A DNA stretch of 64,000 nucleotides, taken from the NCBI GenBank assembly GCA_016207825.1, contig JACQZI010000008.1, forward strand, positions 142,152-206,151, read 5' to 3'. Positions 1 to 7,574 of this stretch are shown one piece after another (the first letter of the stretch is position 1; every line of letters begins with the position of its first letter). Source of the DNA: Planctomycetota bacterium. GTDB lineage: Bacteria > Planctomycetota > MHYJ01 > JACQXL01 > JACQZI01. A program made the position numbers and the translations under genes. The notes under the pieces were generated by a model. That model saw only the letters and a program-made list of their open reading frames with translations. It ran no database searches and was not told the DNA's origin.

Positions 1-591
1 GGTTCAATGATGGGTTCCGGGGGAATGATTATAATGGATGAAGATTCCTGCATGGTTGATGTGGCGCGTTATTTCGTCAAATTCCTTTCGGAAGAATCAT
101 GTGGCAAGTGTATTCCCTGCAGGGAAGGCATTGCCCAGATGCTTACGGTATTGGACAGGATAGTTGAAGGCAAAGGCAGGGAGGGTGATGTGGAATTACT
201 GCTGGATATCGCGGATTTGCTGGAGGCATCGTTATGCGCTCTGGGCACGACCGCGGCAAACCCGGTGCTTACTACCATCAAGTATTTCCGCAGCGAATAC
301 GATGCACATATCAGGAATAAAGAATGCCCGGCACGTGTATGCAAGGCATTGACATCTTATTACATAAATCCGGAAAAATGCGCTGGATGTATGGTTTGCC
401 TTAAACAGTGTCCGGTGAAAGCCATTACTGGCGATAGAAAAATGGTCCATGTCATCGATCAGAAGACATGCACCAAGTGCGGCACTTGCTTTGAAGTCTG
501 CCCGAAGAAATTCAGGGCGGTTGACAAGATTTCTCCTGAAAGTAAATTGCCGGAATCTTTGAAAAAACCTATTGCGGTAATCAGGAGTTAA
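1..591 (+). CDS. NuoF/HndC-like NADH-binding Fe-S flavoprotein subunit, C-terminal part (5' truncated by window)
   Basis: The frame is open from base 1, so the gene starts upstream; the ATGs at 7 and 10 are internal (NuoF proteins carry a GS-x-MGSGG stretch here). The first 80 codons hold the SCGKCxPCR motif plus a later Cys (SLCALG), the N3 [4Fe-4S] site of the 51-kDa subunit of complex I and of NADP-reducing hydrogenases. The last third is a two-cluster ferredoxin tail with CAGCMVCLKQCP and CTKCGTCFEVCP, typical of HndC/HoxF-type soluble subunits and absent from E. coli NuoF. It lies 63 nt upstream of a 2Fe-2S/PorB fusion, which suggests a soluble complex moving electrons between NAD(P)H and a 2-oxoacid oxidoreductase. 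The family assignment is firm; the partner and direction of electron flow are inferred. Confidence 0.88.
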   Translation, partial: GSMMGSGGMIIMDEDSCMVDVARYFVKFLSEESCGKCIPCREGIAQMLTVLDRIVEGKGREGDVELLLDIADLLEASLCALGTTAANPVLTTIKYFRSEYDAHIRNKECPARVCKALTSYYINPEKCAGCMVCLKQCPVKAITGDRKMVHVIDQKTCTKCGTCFEVCPKKFRAVDKISPESKLPESLKKPIAVIRS

Positions 592-654
592 TCAGATGTT
601 TTATAACCTGATAAACAGATATACAATTTATGATATAAAAGAGGATAATGAAGT

Positions 655-2157
655 ATGACACAAGTAAACCTTAAAATTGACGGTAAAAGCGTATCCATAG
701 AATCCGGGAAGACTATCCTGGAAGCAGCCCAGAAAATAGGGGTTATTATCCCGACGCTCTGTTACCATAAAGACCTGACACCCTTTGGTGCCTGCAGGCT
801 TTGTATGGTGGAACTTGTTCGTGGAAACAAATCACGCATAGTCGCTTCCTGCGCCTATCCGGTTGAGGAAGGCTTGGATGTCCAGACTGGATCTCCAAAG
901 GTGAACAAGATTCGTAAGTTGATGACCGAATTATTGCTGCCACTGGTTCCTTACAATAAGATGCTCCAGAAACTTGCCCAGGAATACGGTATTAAAGAAA
1001 CCAGGTTTAATAAAAAGATGGATGCCTGTATACTTTGCGGGTTATGCGTCCGGTATTCAGCCGATGTAAAACACCAGGATTCGGTTGGTTTTGTAGGCAG
1101 GGGTGTAGAAAGGCATATTGCCTGGGTTCCTAAGCTCGATATAGAAAAATATGAATCATGTTCGGATTGCTCCAAGATTTGCCCGACCGGTGTGTTCCAG
1201 CGCAAGGAAATGTCTATGCAAGAAGAGCTTTTTGCTTCAGGTCACAGGCTCTGTGCTGGGTGTGGCGCTGCCACGACCATGCGGCAGATTATGCTTTCTG
1301 TGGAAGACCCTGTCGTAGTTTCTGCGGCAACCGGTTGTTTATATGTCGCGACTGCCACTTATCCTTATACGGCCTGGAAATGCAACTGGATTCACAGTGC
1401 CTTTGAAAACTCCGCCGCGACTATTTCAGGGATAGAAGCGGCTTACAAGTCGCTGAAACGGCAAGGCAAAATCAATAAGACCATTAAATTCATCGCCCTT
1501 GGCGGTGACGGCGGCACCTATGATATCGGGTTGCAATCTCTTTCCGGAGCCTTGGAGCGTGGACACCAGTTCCTTTATGTTTGCTATAACAACGAGGCAT
1601 ATATGAATACCGGCATCCAGCGTTCAGGCGCGACCCCAATGGGCGCTTCGACCACGACATCGCCGGCCGGCTCGGTCGGTTACGGCAAGAATGTTTTCCG
1701 TAAAGACCTTACTGCGATAGTGGCTGCCCACAATATTCCTTATGTCGCCCAATCAACCCCGGCTCATTGGAGCGACTTAATATCAAAGGTTAAAAAAGCA
1801 CTGGCGGCGAACGGCCCCAGCTTTATCAATGTCCTTTCTCCCTGTCATCGCGGCTGGCGCGTCCCGATGGAGAAATCCATGAAATTAGCCCGTGTCGCTG
1901 CAGATACCTGCTACTGGCCGCTTTATGAAATAGAAAACGGCGAGTGGAAGTTGAATTATATGCCCAAAGAGAAAAAAGCGATTACTGAATGGTTAAAGCC
2001 CCAGGGCAGATTCAAGCACCTTTTTGACAAGGCGGAAAACAAGCCGGTGATAGAAAAAATTCAGGCAAGCGTGGATAAGGAATGGGCATCGCTCCTCAAG
2101 AAGTGTGGAGTGAAACAGCCCAATGAAAAAGCCGTCCCGGTAAGAGATATTTGTTAA
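655..2157 (+). CDS. Fusion: NuoG/HndD-like 2Fe-2S + ferredoxin module fused to pyruvate:ferredoxin oxidoreductase beta (TPP) domain
   Basis: 500 aa. Residues 1-75 are a plant-type 2Fe-2S domain (C36, C47, C50, C66). Residues 120-180 are a ferredoxin-like module with C125-x2-C128-x2-C131 followed by Ser where the fourth Cys is expected (S135), then C169-x2-C172-x3-C176-P with the first Cys of that motif replaced (Y166). The surviving Cys set is what one [4Fe-4S] cluster needs (C125, C128, C131, C176); the second cluster looks lost. From about 195 the protein is a PorB domain: C200AGC203, TGC, the GDGG...NN thiamine-pyrophosphate motif and distal SPCHRGW, so all four PorB cluster Cys are present. 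No hydrogenase H-cluster domain follows. It sits directly after the NuoF-like gene and 4 nt before the ROK gene. It is probably a beta subunit of a 2-oxoacid oxidoreductase wired to an NAD(P)H module; the substrate is unknown. Confidence 0.85.
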   Translation: MTQVNLKIDGKSVSIESGKTILEAAQKIGVIIPTLCYHKDLTPFGACRLCMVELVRGNKSRIVASCAYPVEEGLDVQTGSPKVNKIRKLMTELLLPLVPYNKMLQKLAQEYGIKETRFNKKMDACILCGLCVRYSADVKHQDSVGFVGRGVERHIAWVPKLDIEKYESCSDCSKICPTGVFQRKEMSMQEELFASGHRLCAGCGAATTMRQIMLSVEDPVVVSAATGCLYVATATYPYTAWKCNWIHSAFENSAATISGIEAAYKSLKRQGKINKTIKFIALGGDGGTYDIGLQSLSGALERGHQFLYVCYNNEAYMNTGIQRSGATPMGASTTTSPAGSVGYGKNVFRKDLTAIVAAHNIPYVAQSTPAHWSDLISKVKKALAANGPSFINVLSPCHRGWRVPMEKSMKLARVAADTCYWPLYEIENGEWKLNYMPKEKKAITEWLKPQGRFKHLFDKAENKPVIEKIQASVDKEWASLLKKCGVKQPNEKAVPVRDIC

Positions 2158-2161
2158 GCCG

Positions 2162-3085
2162 ATGAATTCATTTGCGATTGGTATCGACTTGGGCGGAACG
2201 CATTTGTCCTCCGCATTGGTTAATCAGTCTGGGCAAATCAAACGTAAGAAAACTGTCTCGTTCACCAAGGCGCCTGACGGGAAGCAGGGAATTCTTCTTA
2301 TCAAACGACTTGTTAAATCTATTAATTGTAAATCTATTGCCGGGATCGGTCTTGCTGTGCCTGGTTGCGTTGATACGGATAAGGGGATTGTCCTGGCGGA
2401 TTCTCCTAATCTTATCGGCTGGCGCGGGATTAATATAAAGAAACCTTTGGAAAAAGAATTTAAAGTTTCGGTCGTGATGGATAATGATGCAAATCTCGCG
2501 GCATGGGGAGAGAAATGCTGGGGTGCTGGAAAGAAAGTACGGAATCTTATCTGCCTGACATTGGGGACTGGCGTGGGCGGAGGGATTATTATAGACAATA
2601 AGATATACCGGGGAAGCCATTTCTATGCTGCGGAAATCGGGCATATGATGGTTAAGGCCGAAGGCCCCGTGTGCAGTTGTACCAGACGCGGACATCTGGA
2701 GGCATTGGTCAGCGCGACGGCAATTGTCCGCGATTACAAGAAACTTAAAATACAATTCAATATTAAAAATATCAGCGCCAAGGATGTTTTTAACGCGGCA
2801 AGGAAAGGGGATAATATCGCACGGCACGTAGTCAGTGAGGCGGCGCGTTATTTGGGGCTTGGTGTAGCATCATTGATTAATGTCTTTGACCCGGAAATGG
2901 TAGTAATTGGCGGGGGAGTGGCTAATGCCGGTGATATATTATTCAGACCTTTAAGAAAAGCCGTTCAGGATGGCGTTATGAGGCATGCGTTTAGGAAACC
3001 AAAAGTCCTTCCTGCGAAGTTAGGAGAAAATGCTGGTTTATTAGGCGCGGCTGCTTTGGTGTTTGGTGTCAAAAACGCCAGTTAA
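2162..3085 (+). CDS. ROK-family sugar kinase (glucokinase-like)
   Basis: 307 aa. The N-terminal ATP phosphate loop GIDLGGTHLSSAL, the catalytic Asp region DNDANLAAWGE, the second phosphate motif LTLGTGVGGGI and the ROK zinc/signature region CSCTRRGHLEALVS are all visible. The last Cys of the usual CxCGxxGCxE signature is His here, a variant seen in several ROK glucokinases. There is no N-terminal HTH, so it is an enzyme rather than an NagC/XylR-type repressor. It would phosphorylate glucose or a related hexose in the cytosol. It starts 4 nt after the PorB fusion, so it is probably co-transcribed. Its 3' end overlaps the convergent gene at 3069-3974 by 17 nt. Confidence 0.88.
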   Translation: MNSFAIGIDLGGTHLSSALVNQSGQIKRKKTVSFTKAPDGKQGILLIKRLVKSINCKSIAGIGLAVPGCVDTDKGIVLADSPNLIGWRGINIKKPLEKEFKVSVVMDNDANLAAWGEKCWGAGKKVRNLICLTLGTGVGGGIIIDNKIYRGSHFYAAEIGHMMVKAEGPVCSCTRRGHLEALVSATAIVRDYKKLKIQFNIKNISAKDVFNAARKGDNIARHVVSEAARYLGLGVASLINVFDPEMVVIGGGVANAGDILFRPLRKAVQDGVMRHAFRKPKVLPAKLGENAGLLGAAALVFGVKNAS

Positions 3086-3974
3086 GCCCTAAATCCAATC
3101 CGAAATATAATGTGTCATTCTTGGGCCACTTGGTGGTGCCGTAAATCGTATCTTCCCATGAACTGCCCGTCCAGTGCAGTTGTCCAAAATGGAGTTGTGT
3201 TTGCAAGGCAACCAGGCCTGCTGATTTGGGGATAATATAATCCAGCCATCCCTGTCCTTCAAAAGAATACCCCCCCCTGTTTTTAAAGACGATATCGGGC
3301 GTTATCGAGTTGGTTGTCCTGACATTAAGCGGGATGCCTGCTTCTATTCCCCAACCCCATTTCCATCTGATAGGGGGTTCGTCTTTTTTGTCGCGGTATT
3401 GGTAGTCAGGAAGTTTTTCTTTTATGATACCTTCGCCTTTCAACCCGATTAGCATCCATTTTGATTCAACTTCTTCCGTGCTTACTGTTGATTGGGGTAC
3501 GCCCAGAACTACAAATTCAACGCGCTTAAATTCTGAATCTGATTGTCGGTAGCCTCCGTAGACTATGTAATTAAGGTGCTGGGGGGAGTGGTAAAAAGAA
3601 TAGCCAAAATAGGCGTCGTAGCGCGTCCATTCGTAAGTAAGGGAGTTTTCCTGATAGGTATCAGAATAGCCCAATGAATCCCATTTTTCGGTCGTCTTGT
3701 TTATCGATAACGGCAATACCCCCTTAACACCGATTACCCAGGAATAAAATAATTTAGCAGAAGCATTGAAGCGTAAGATTTCATTCTTGCACATGGCTCT
3801 TGAATCTGTTTTGGTGTCCGGTTCTTTCTCGGAATAGTAGAGAAATTCTTTGCCGAATGATAGTGTCAGGTTAGTTAAAGTCGGTTTTGTTTCGCTATCT
3901 GTCTTTTCCTCTGCATTGATAATTTGGAAAGATAATATCAGGGCGATTAATAGCAGGGTTAATAATTGTCTCAT
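3069..3974 (-). CDS. Exported protein of unknown function, probable outer-membrane beta-barrel
   Basis: 301 aa. A cleavable signal peptide is evident (MRQLLTLLLIALILSF... with a likely cut after INA). The mature part alternates polar and aromatic residues, has many Tyr/Trp pairs, and ends in LGLNWRF. A C-terminal Phe after alternating hydrophobics is the usual last strand of outer-membrane barrels. I do not recognise a family. It is transcribed divergently from the Kelch gene, with a possible TTGACC/TACACT promoter at 4002-4031. Localisation is inferred from sequence texture only. Confidence 0.6.
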   Translation of the reverse strand: MRQLLTLLLIALILSFQIINAEEKTDSETKPTLTNLTLSFGKEFLYYSEKEPDTKTDSRAMCKNEILRFNASAKLFYSWVIGVKGVLPLSINKTTEKWDSLGYSDTYQENSLTYEWTRYDAYFGYSFYHSPQHLNYIVYGGYRQSDSEFKRVEFVVLGVPQSTVSTEEVESKWMLIGLKGEGIIKEKLPDYQYRDKKDEPPIRWKWGWGIEAGIPLNVRTTNSITPDIVFKNRGGYSFEGQGWLDYIIPKSAGLVALQTQLHFGQLHWTGSSWEDTIYGTTKWPKNDTLYFGLDLGLNWRF

Positions 3975-4001
3975 AGGCTAAACTTAAAACTCCGATAAGT
4001 A

Positions 4002-4031
4002 AGTGTAACATTAATAAGTTGTGGTGGTCAA
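4002..4031 (-). promoter_or_regulatory. Possible sigma-70 promoter for the 3069-3974 gene
   Basis: On the minus strand, TTGACC (4026-4031) and TACACT (4002-4007) are separated by 18 bp, upstream of the ATG at 3974. The match is moderate and unsupported by other evidence. Confidence 0.35.
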
Positions 4032-4055
4032 GTATTACATCGGCAAAAATTATCC

Positions 4056-4083
4056 TTGACCTTATCAGGATTTATAATAAAAT
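4056..4083 (+). promoter_or_regulatory. Sigma-70-type promoter abutting the Kelch gene (leaderless geometry)
   Basis: TTGACC (4056-4061), 16-bp spacer, TAAAAT (4078-4083). Only 8 nt separate the -10 box from the ATG at 4092, so transcription should begin at or next to the start codon. No Shine-Dalgarno sequence is present. Confidence 0.5.
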
Positions 4084-4091
4084 AAATAGAT

Positions 4092-6398
4092 ATGAAATCT
4101 GCGGTCAAACTGTGTATTTTGCTGGTGATTACTGTTGCCATATTTGTGAATTCCGGTGCCAGATGTTTCCGCGATGATGATGAAGATGATACAACTACTG
4201 GAAGCAGCGGTGAGGTGGCGCGCTGGTTTGAAATGAACGATGCAAACGCTCCGACTGTCCGTTTGTATTCATCCGCTGTTTGGGCGGATGGTAAAATGAT
4301 AATCTGGGGCGGCACGCCTGATTTGGCTACCTATCTTAACGATGGCAAAACTTATTCTCCGCCTGATTATATCTGGTCTATTATTAATTTGCCTTCAGGC
4401 GAGTGGCATGACATGACGTTAATCAATGCTCCTGCCGGCAGGATTCATCAATCAGCTGTTTGGACCGGAAATCTTTTTGATGGAGGGACGGGCGAGGTGA
4501 TTATTTGGGGCGGGCAGGATGGCTCGGGCGCTTTGCAATCGGGCGGGCGATACAGTCCCGCAACCGATACATGGACCGCCACTGGATTAGGCGCAAACCT
4601 TCCTTCTGCCCGGTACAACCATACCGCAGTTTGGACCGGTTCTATCATAGAAGGCAGCACAGATGAAATGCTTATCTGGGGCGGGCAGGATAATAGCGGC
4701 GCGTATTTAAATTCAGGCGGCAAATATAAGGCGTCTTTGGACAGCTGGTCGGTGATAACCGATACCGGCGCCCCTTTTCAGCGCGCGTCTCATTCCGCTA
4801 CCTGGGTTGGCAATGGGATGATCGTTTGGGGCGGACAAAATGATTTCATCAGTTTTATAAATACGGGAGCTAAATATGATGTGATTAATGATGCCTGGGC
4901 GGTGATTACCGGAACCAGGGCTCCTGAAGCGCGGGCTGAACATACGGCGGTCTGGAGCGGAACGGAAGTAATATTTTGGGGCGGGCATGCGACCAATGAT
5001 ATGAAAACCGGCTGGCGTTATAATCCTTCAGCCAATACATGGACGGAATTAACCTGGACCGATTCCCCACAGCAGAGAAAAGCTCATACCGCTATCTGGA
5101 CAGGCTCGGATATGATTATTTGGGGTGGAGATTACAATGGAACCGCCCTTAATACCGGAGCTGTCTATAAGACTAATGATACCTGGACGGCAATAAATGA
5201 TACCAATGCTCCTATCAGCCGTTATGGGCATACCGCAGTCTGGGATAATGTTAATAATGAAATGCTTGTCTGGGGCGGAACAAACGGGGCTGTTTATTAT
5301 GATACCGGTGCCATATATTATTCTATTACCGATACCTGGGTATCAATAACGACGACCGATTCGCCTTCTACCAGAACAGGCCACACGGTTGTTTGGACAG
5401 GTGATAAAATGATAGTCTGGGGCGGGTATAATGGCATCAATTATTTTGATAGCGGCGCTATTTATGACCCGGTTTCCGATACATGGACAGCACTGCCCAT
5501 AACCAATACACCCGTCGCCCGGCGCGGCCATAGCGCTGTCTGGACCGGAAGCGATATGATTATCTGGGGAGGAGAAAGCCTGACAAGCACTCTTTATTCC
5601 GGAGCAATCTATAATCCCATCACCAATACCTGGACTGCACTTACCACTACCGGCGCGCCGCTTAGCCGGACAGAACACACGACAATATGGGCAGGGAATG
5701 ATATGATTATTTGGGGAGGGAGATCCGGTGGGACTTATTTTTCATCAGGCGCAAGATACAATCCGGGCTCCGGTGCGTGGTTATCCATAGACTCGACCAC
5801 GGCTCCTCAGGCAAGGCGGTTGCACACCTCGGTTTGGGATGGACAAAATATGATTGTCTGGGGCGGCAGGAATAGTTCGGGCGCTTATTTGAATTCAGGG
5901 GGAAAATATAATTTTGCCGGTAATACCTGGACAAATATTATTGCTCCGCCTGAAACGCCTTTAGGCCGGAGATATCATACCGCTATCTGTACAGGGTCTT
6001 ATCCTGGTAAAGGATATGTGTTATTATGGGGAGGGGAAGAAGCAACCGGTGTTGTTAATACGGGCCTAAAATACGATGTCCTTAATGGGACGTGGGGCAC
6101 GATTACCTCGACCAATGCGCCATCAGCACGGATGAACCATACCGCTCTATGGACAGGGACTTATATGCTTGTCTGGGGCGGCAAGAACAGCATTGATTAC
6201 TTTAATGATGGCGGTGTTTATGACCCGGCAAACGATACATGGGTAGCGTTAAATTCAACAAATGCACCTTCTTTAAGAGCCTATCATTACGCGGTTTGGA
6301 CCGGCCTTCCTGAAGCCGGCGGGACAGGTGAGATGATTATCTGGGGCGGCCGGGATATTACCAGCTTAATCAGGAACGGAAAAAGGTATAAGCCGTGA
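4092..6398 (+). CDS. Exported Kelch-repeat (beta-propeller) protein
   Basis: 768 aa. A hydrophobic signal segment (residues 4-20) is followed by an Asp/Glu-rich linker. The rest is about 14 degenerate repeats of roughly 50 residues, each with HTAVWTG...MIIWGG, then a Gly-x-Tyr stretch, then DTWT and APxxR. These are Kelch blades with the diagnostic GG doublet and spaced Tyr/Trp. Fourteen repeats are enough for two seven-bladed propellers. The mature N-terminus GARCF is not a convincing lipobox. The protein should act outside the cytoplasm in carbohydrate or protein binding, but no ligand can be read from the sequence. The start is set by the promoter 8 nt upstream. Confidence 0.85.
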   Translation: MKSAVKLCILLVITVAIFVNSGARCFRDDDEDDTTTGSSGEVARWFEMNDANAPTVRLYSSAVWADGKMIIWGGTPDLATYLNDGKTYSPPDYIWSIINLPSGEWHDMTLINAPAGRIHQSAVWTGNLFDGGTGEVIIWGGQDGSGALQSGGRYSPATDTWTATGLGANLPSARYNHTAVWTGSIIEGSTDEMLIWGGQDNSGAYLNSGGKYKASLDSWSVITDTGAPFQRASHSATWVGNGMIVWGGQNDFISFINTGAKYDVINDAWAVITGTRAPEARAEHTAVWSGTEVIFWGGHATNDMKTGWRYNPSANTWTELTWTDSPQQRKAHTAIWTGSDMIIWGGDYNGTALNTGAVYKTNDTWTAINDTNAPISRYGHTAVWDNVNNEMLVWGGTNGAVYYDTGAIYYSITDTWVSITTTDSPSTRTGHTVVWTGDKMIVWGGYNGINYFDSGAIYDPVSDTWTALPITNTPVARRGHSAVWTGSDMIIWGGESLTSTLYSGAIYNPITNTWTALTTTGAPLSRTEHTTIWAGNDMIIWGGRSGGTYFSSGARYNPGSGAWLSIDSTTAPQARRLHTSVWDGQNMIVWGGRNSSGAYLNSGGKYNFAGNTWTNIIAPPETPLGRRYHTAICTGSYPGKGYVLLWGGEEATGVVNTGLKYDVLNGTWGTITSTNAPSARMNHTALWTGTYMLVWGGKNSIDYFNDGGVYDPANDTWVALNSTNAPSLRAYHYAVWTGLPEAGGTGEMIIWGGRDITSLIRNGKRYKP

Positions 6399-6431
6399 AC
6401 CGTTGCTGATTCATGGTAAGCCCTAAAGAAT

Positions 6432-7574
6432 TTACCAGAATGATATAACAATACCGCTGTGTAAATTCATCTTTAATAACATCAAGCCGGTTCCTATAAG
6501 CAGAAATCCTATTGTTATCAGGAATGGTGTGGCCCATCTTGTGTGCTGTTTCTCTGCTTTTTCTCCATGGATTATCCGCGGGATATAATAGCCCAAAGGG
6601 AATAATGCGAGCCACGGTTGTTCAGCCAGGAAAGACAATAACAATGCGATAATGCATCTTATCGTGTTATAAAACCGGAATTTTAACCAAAGCCTTTTTG
6701 GGCTTAGTAAGATGAATATTAATAAAAGAATGGATGATAATAATTCTATCTTTAGAACAAAGGTTTTTGTTCCAATCGGAAAATGATTGACAAAGAAAAG
6801 AGCATCCAAAAATAATACCATAAAAATATACTGGATGATATTAACTCCTGCCCATTCGGGCAAAGCTGGTTTCTTTTCCTTTAAGATAATCCGTATTGCG
6901 TAAGCCAGCCATGCCAACAATATAAACATGCTTAATGCCAGCGTGTTAAAACCGTCTAAGGTGAAATCTATTCCCTCGCTCATTATTCCGGAAAGGCAAT
7001 AGAAAAGAAACGGCAGATAGGCGAATGATAACAGGCGCGATATTTCTTTCCCCTCGGCGATATTCGGGCTTTTCCAGGAAAAAACCGTTGATTGCTCGCC
7101 TTCACTTTTTAACGGCAGTTTGTAAGGGACAAGCATTGGGACTTTGGATTTGTAATCGATGAAATCATCCCCGAAAATTCCTTCGAGCGTCGTTTCCTCG
7201 CGCCGGATGGTTTTGAGGTATACAAAGAGCCATAACGCGATATAGGTAATGCCAAGGATGACGCTGTTTACCATCAGGCATATGGCCAAGTCTATTAAAA
7301 GGTCGGCAAGGTAAAACGGATTCCTTATCCACCTGTAAGGGCCGGTTTTAGTGAGGATTTTATTCTGGTGAAGATGTCCCTTTGTCCAGAGGTGTAACGC
7401 CATTCCCGGCAGCATGATTATTATTGCAGGGATAGTAAAAGCATTATTCCATTCGCTTACTTTCAGGGCGAACAATATGATTCCGGTTAAAATAAGCAAC
7501 GAGCGCAGTTTCTTCCGCCTGGTTGGTATGTATCCTTTAAATCGCTCAATAAAACTATGATTATTTTCTGCCAC
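6432..7574 (-). CDS. Polytopic membrane protein with isoprenylcysteine/phospholipid methyltransferase-like domain
   Basis: 380 aa with about 9-10 hydrophobic segments. The N-terminal half holds the ICMT/PEMT signature: TKTGPYRWIRNPFYL, then a membrane stretch, then RREETTLEGIFGDDFIDYKSKVP, the SAM-binding RxxYxG/EE-FG-Y pattern of this fold. The C-terminal half is membrane-embedded and not recognised. The ATG lies 14 nt inside the 3' end of the glcF-like gene, indicating translational coupling. It probably methylates a lipid or prenyl-type substrate; the actual substrate is unknown. Confidence 0.72.
   Translation of the reverse strand: MAENNHSFIERFKGYIPTRRKKLRSLLILTGIILFALKVSEWNNAFTIPAIIIMLPGMALHLWTKGHLHQNKILTKTGPYRWIRNPFYLADLLIDLAICLMVNSVILGITYIALWLFVYLKTIRREETTLEGIFGDDFIDYKSKVPMLVPYKLPLKSEGEQSTVFSWKSPNIAEGKEISRLLSFAYLPFLFYCLSGIMSEGIDFTLDGFNTLALSMFILLAWLAYAIRIILKEKKPALPEWAGVNIIQYIFMVLFLDALFFVNHFPIGTKTFVLKIELLSSILLLIFILLSPKRLWLKFRFYNTIRCIIALLLSFLAEQPWLALFPLGYYIPRIIHGEKAEKQHTRWATPFLITIGFLLIGTGLMLLKMNLHSGIVISFW

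Noticed and set aside
655-1240. Iron hydrogenase (HydA/HndD) assignment for the N-terminus
   Set aside because: The 2Fe-2S/ferredoxin part fits, but the H-cluster motifs are absent and a PorB domain follows.
4713-5678. Minus-strand ORFs across the Kelch gene
   Set aside because: They are repeated shadows generated by the 150-bp Kelch periodicity on the opposite strand.
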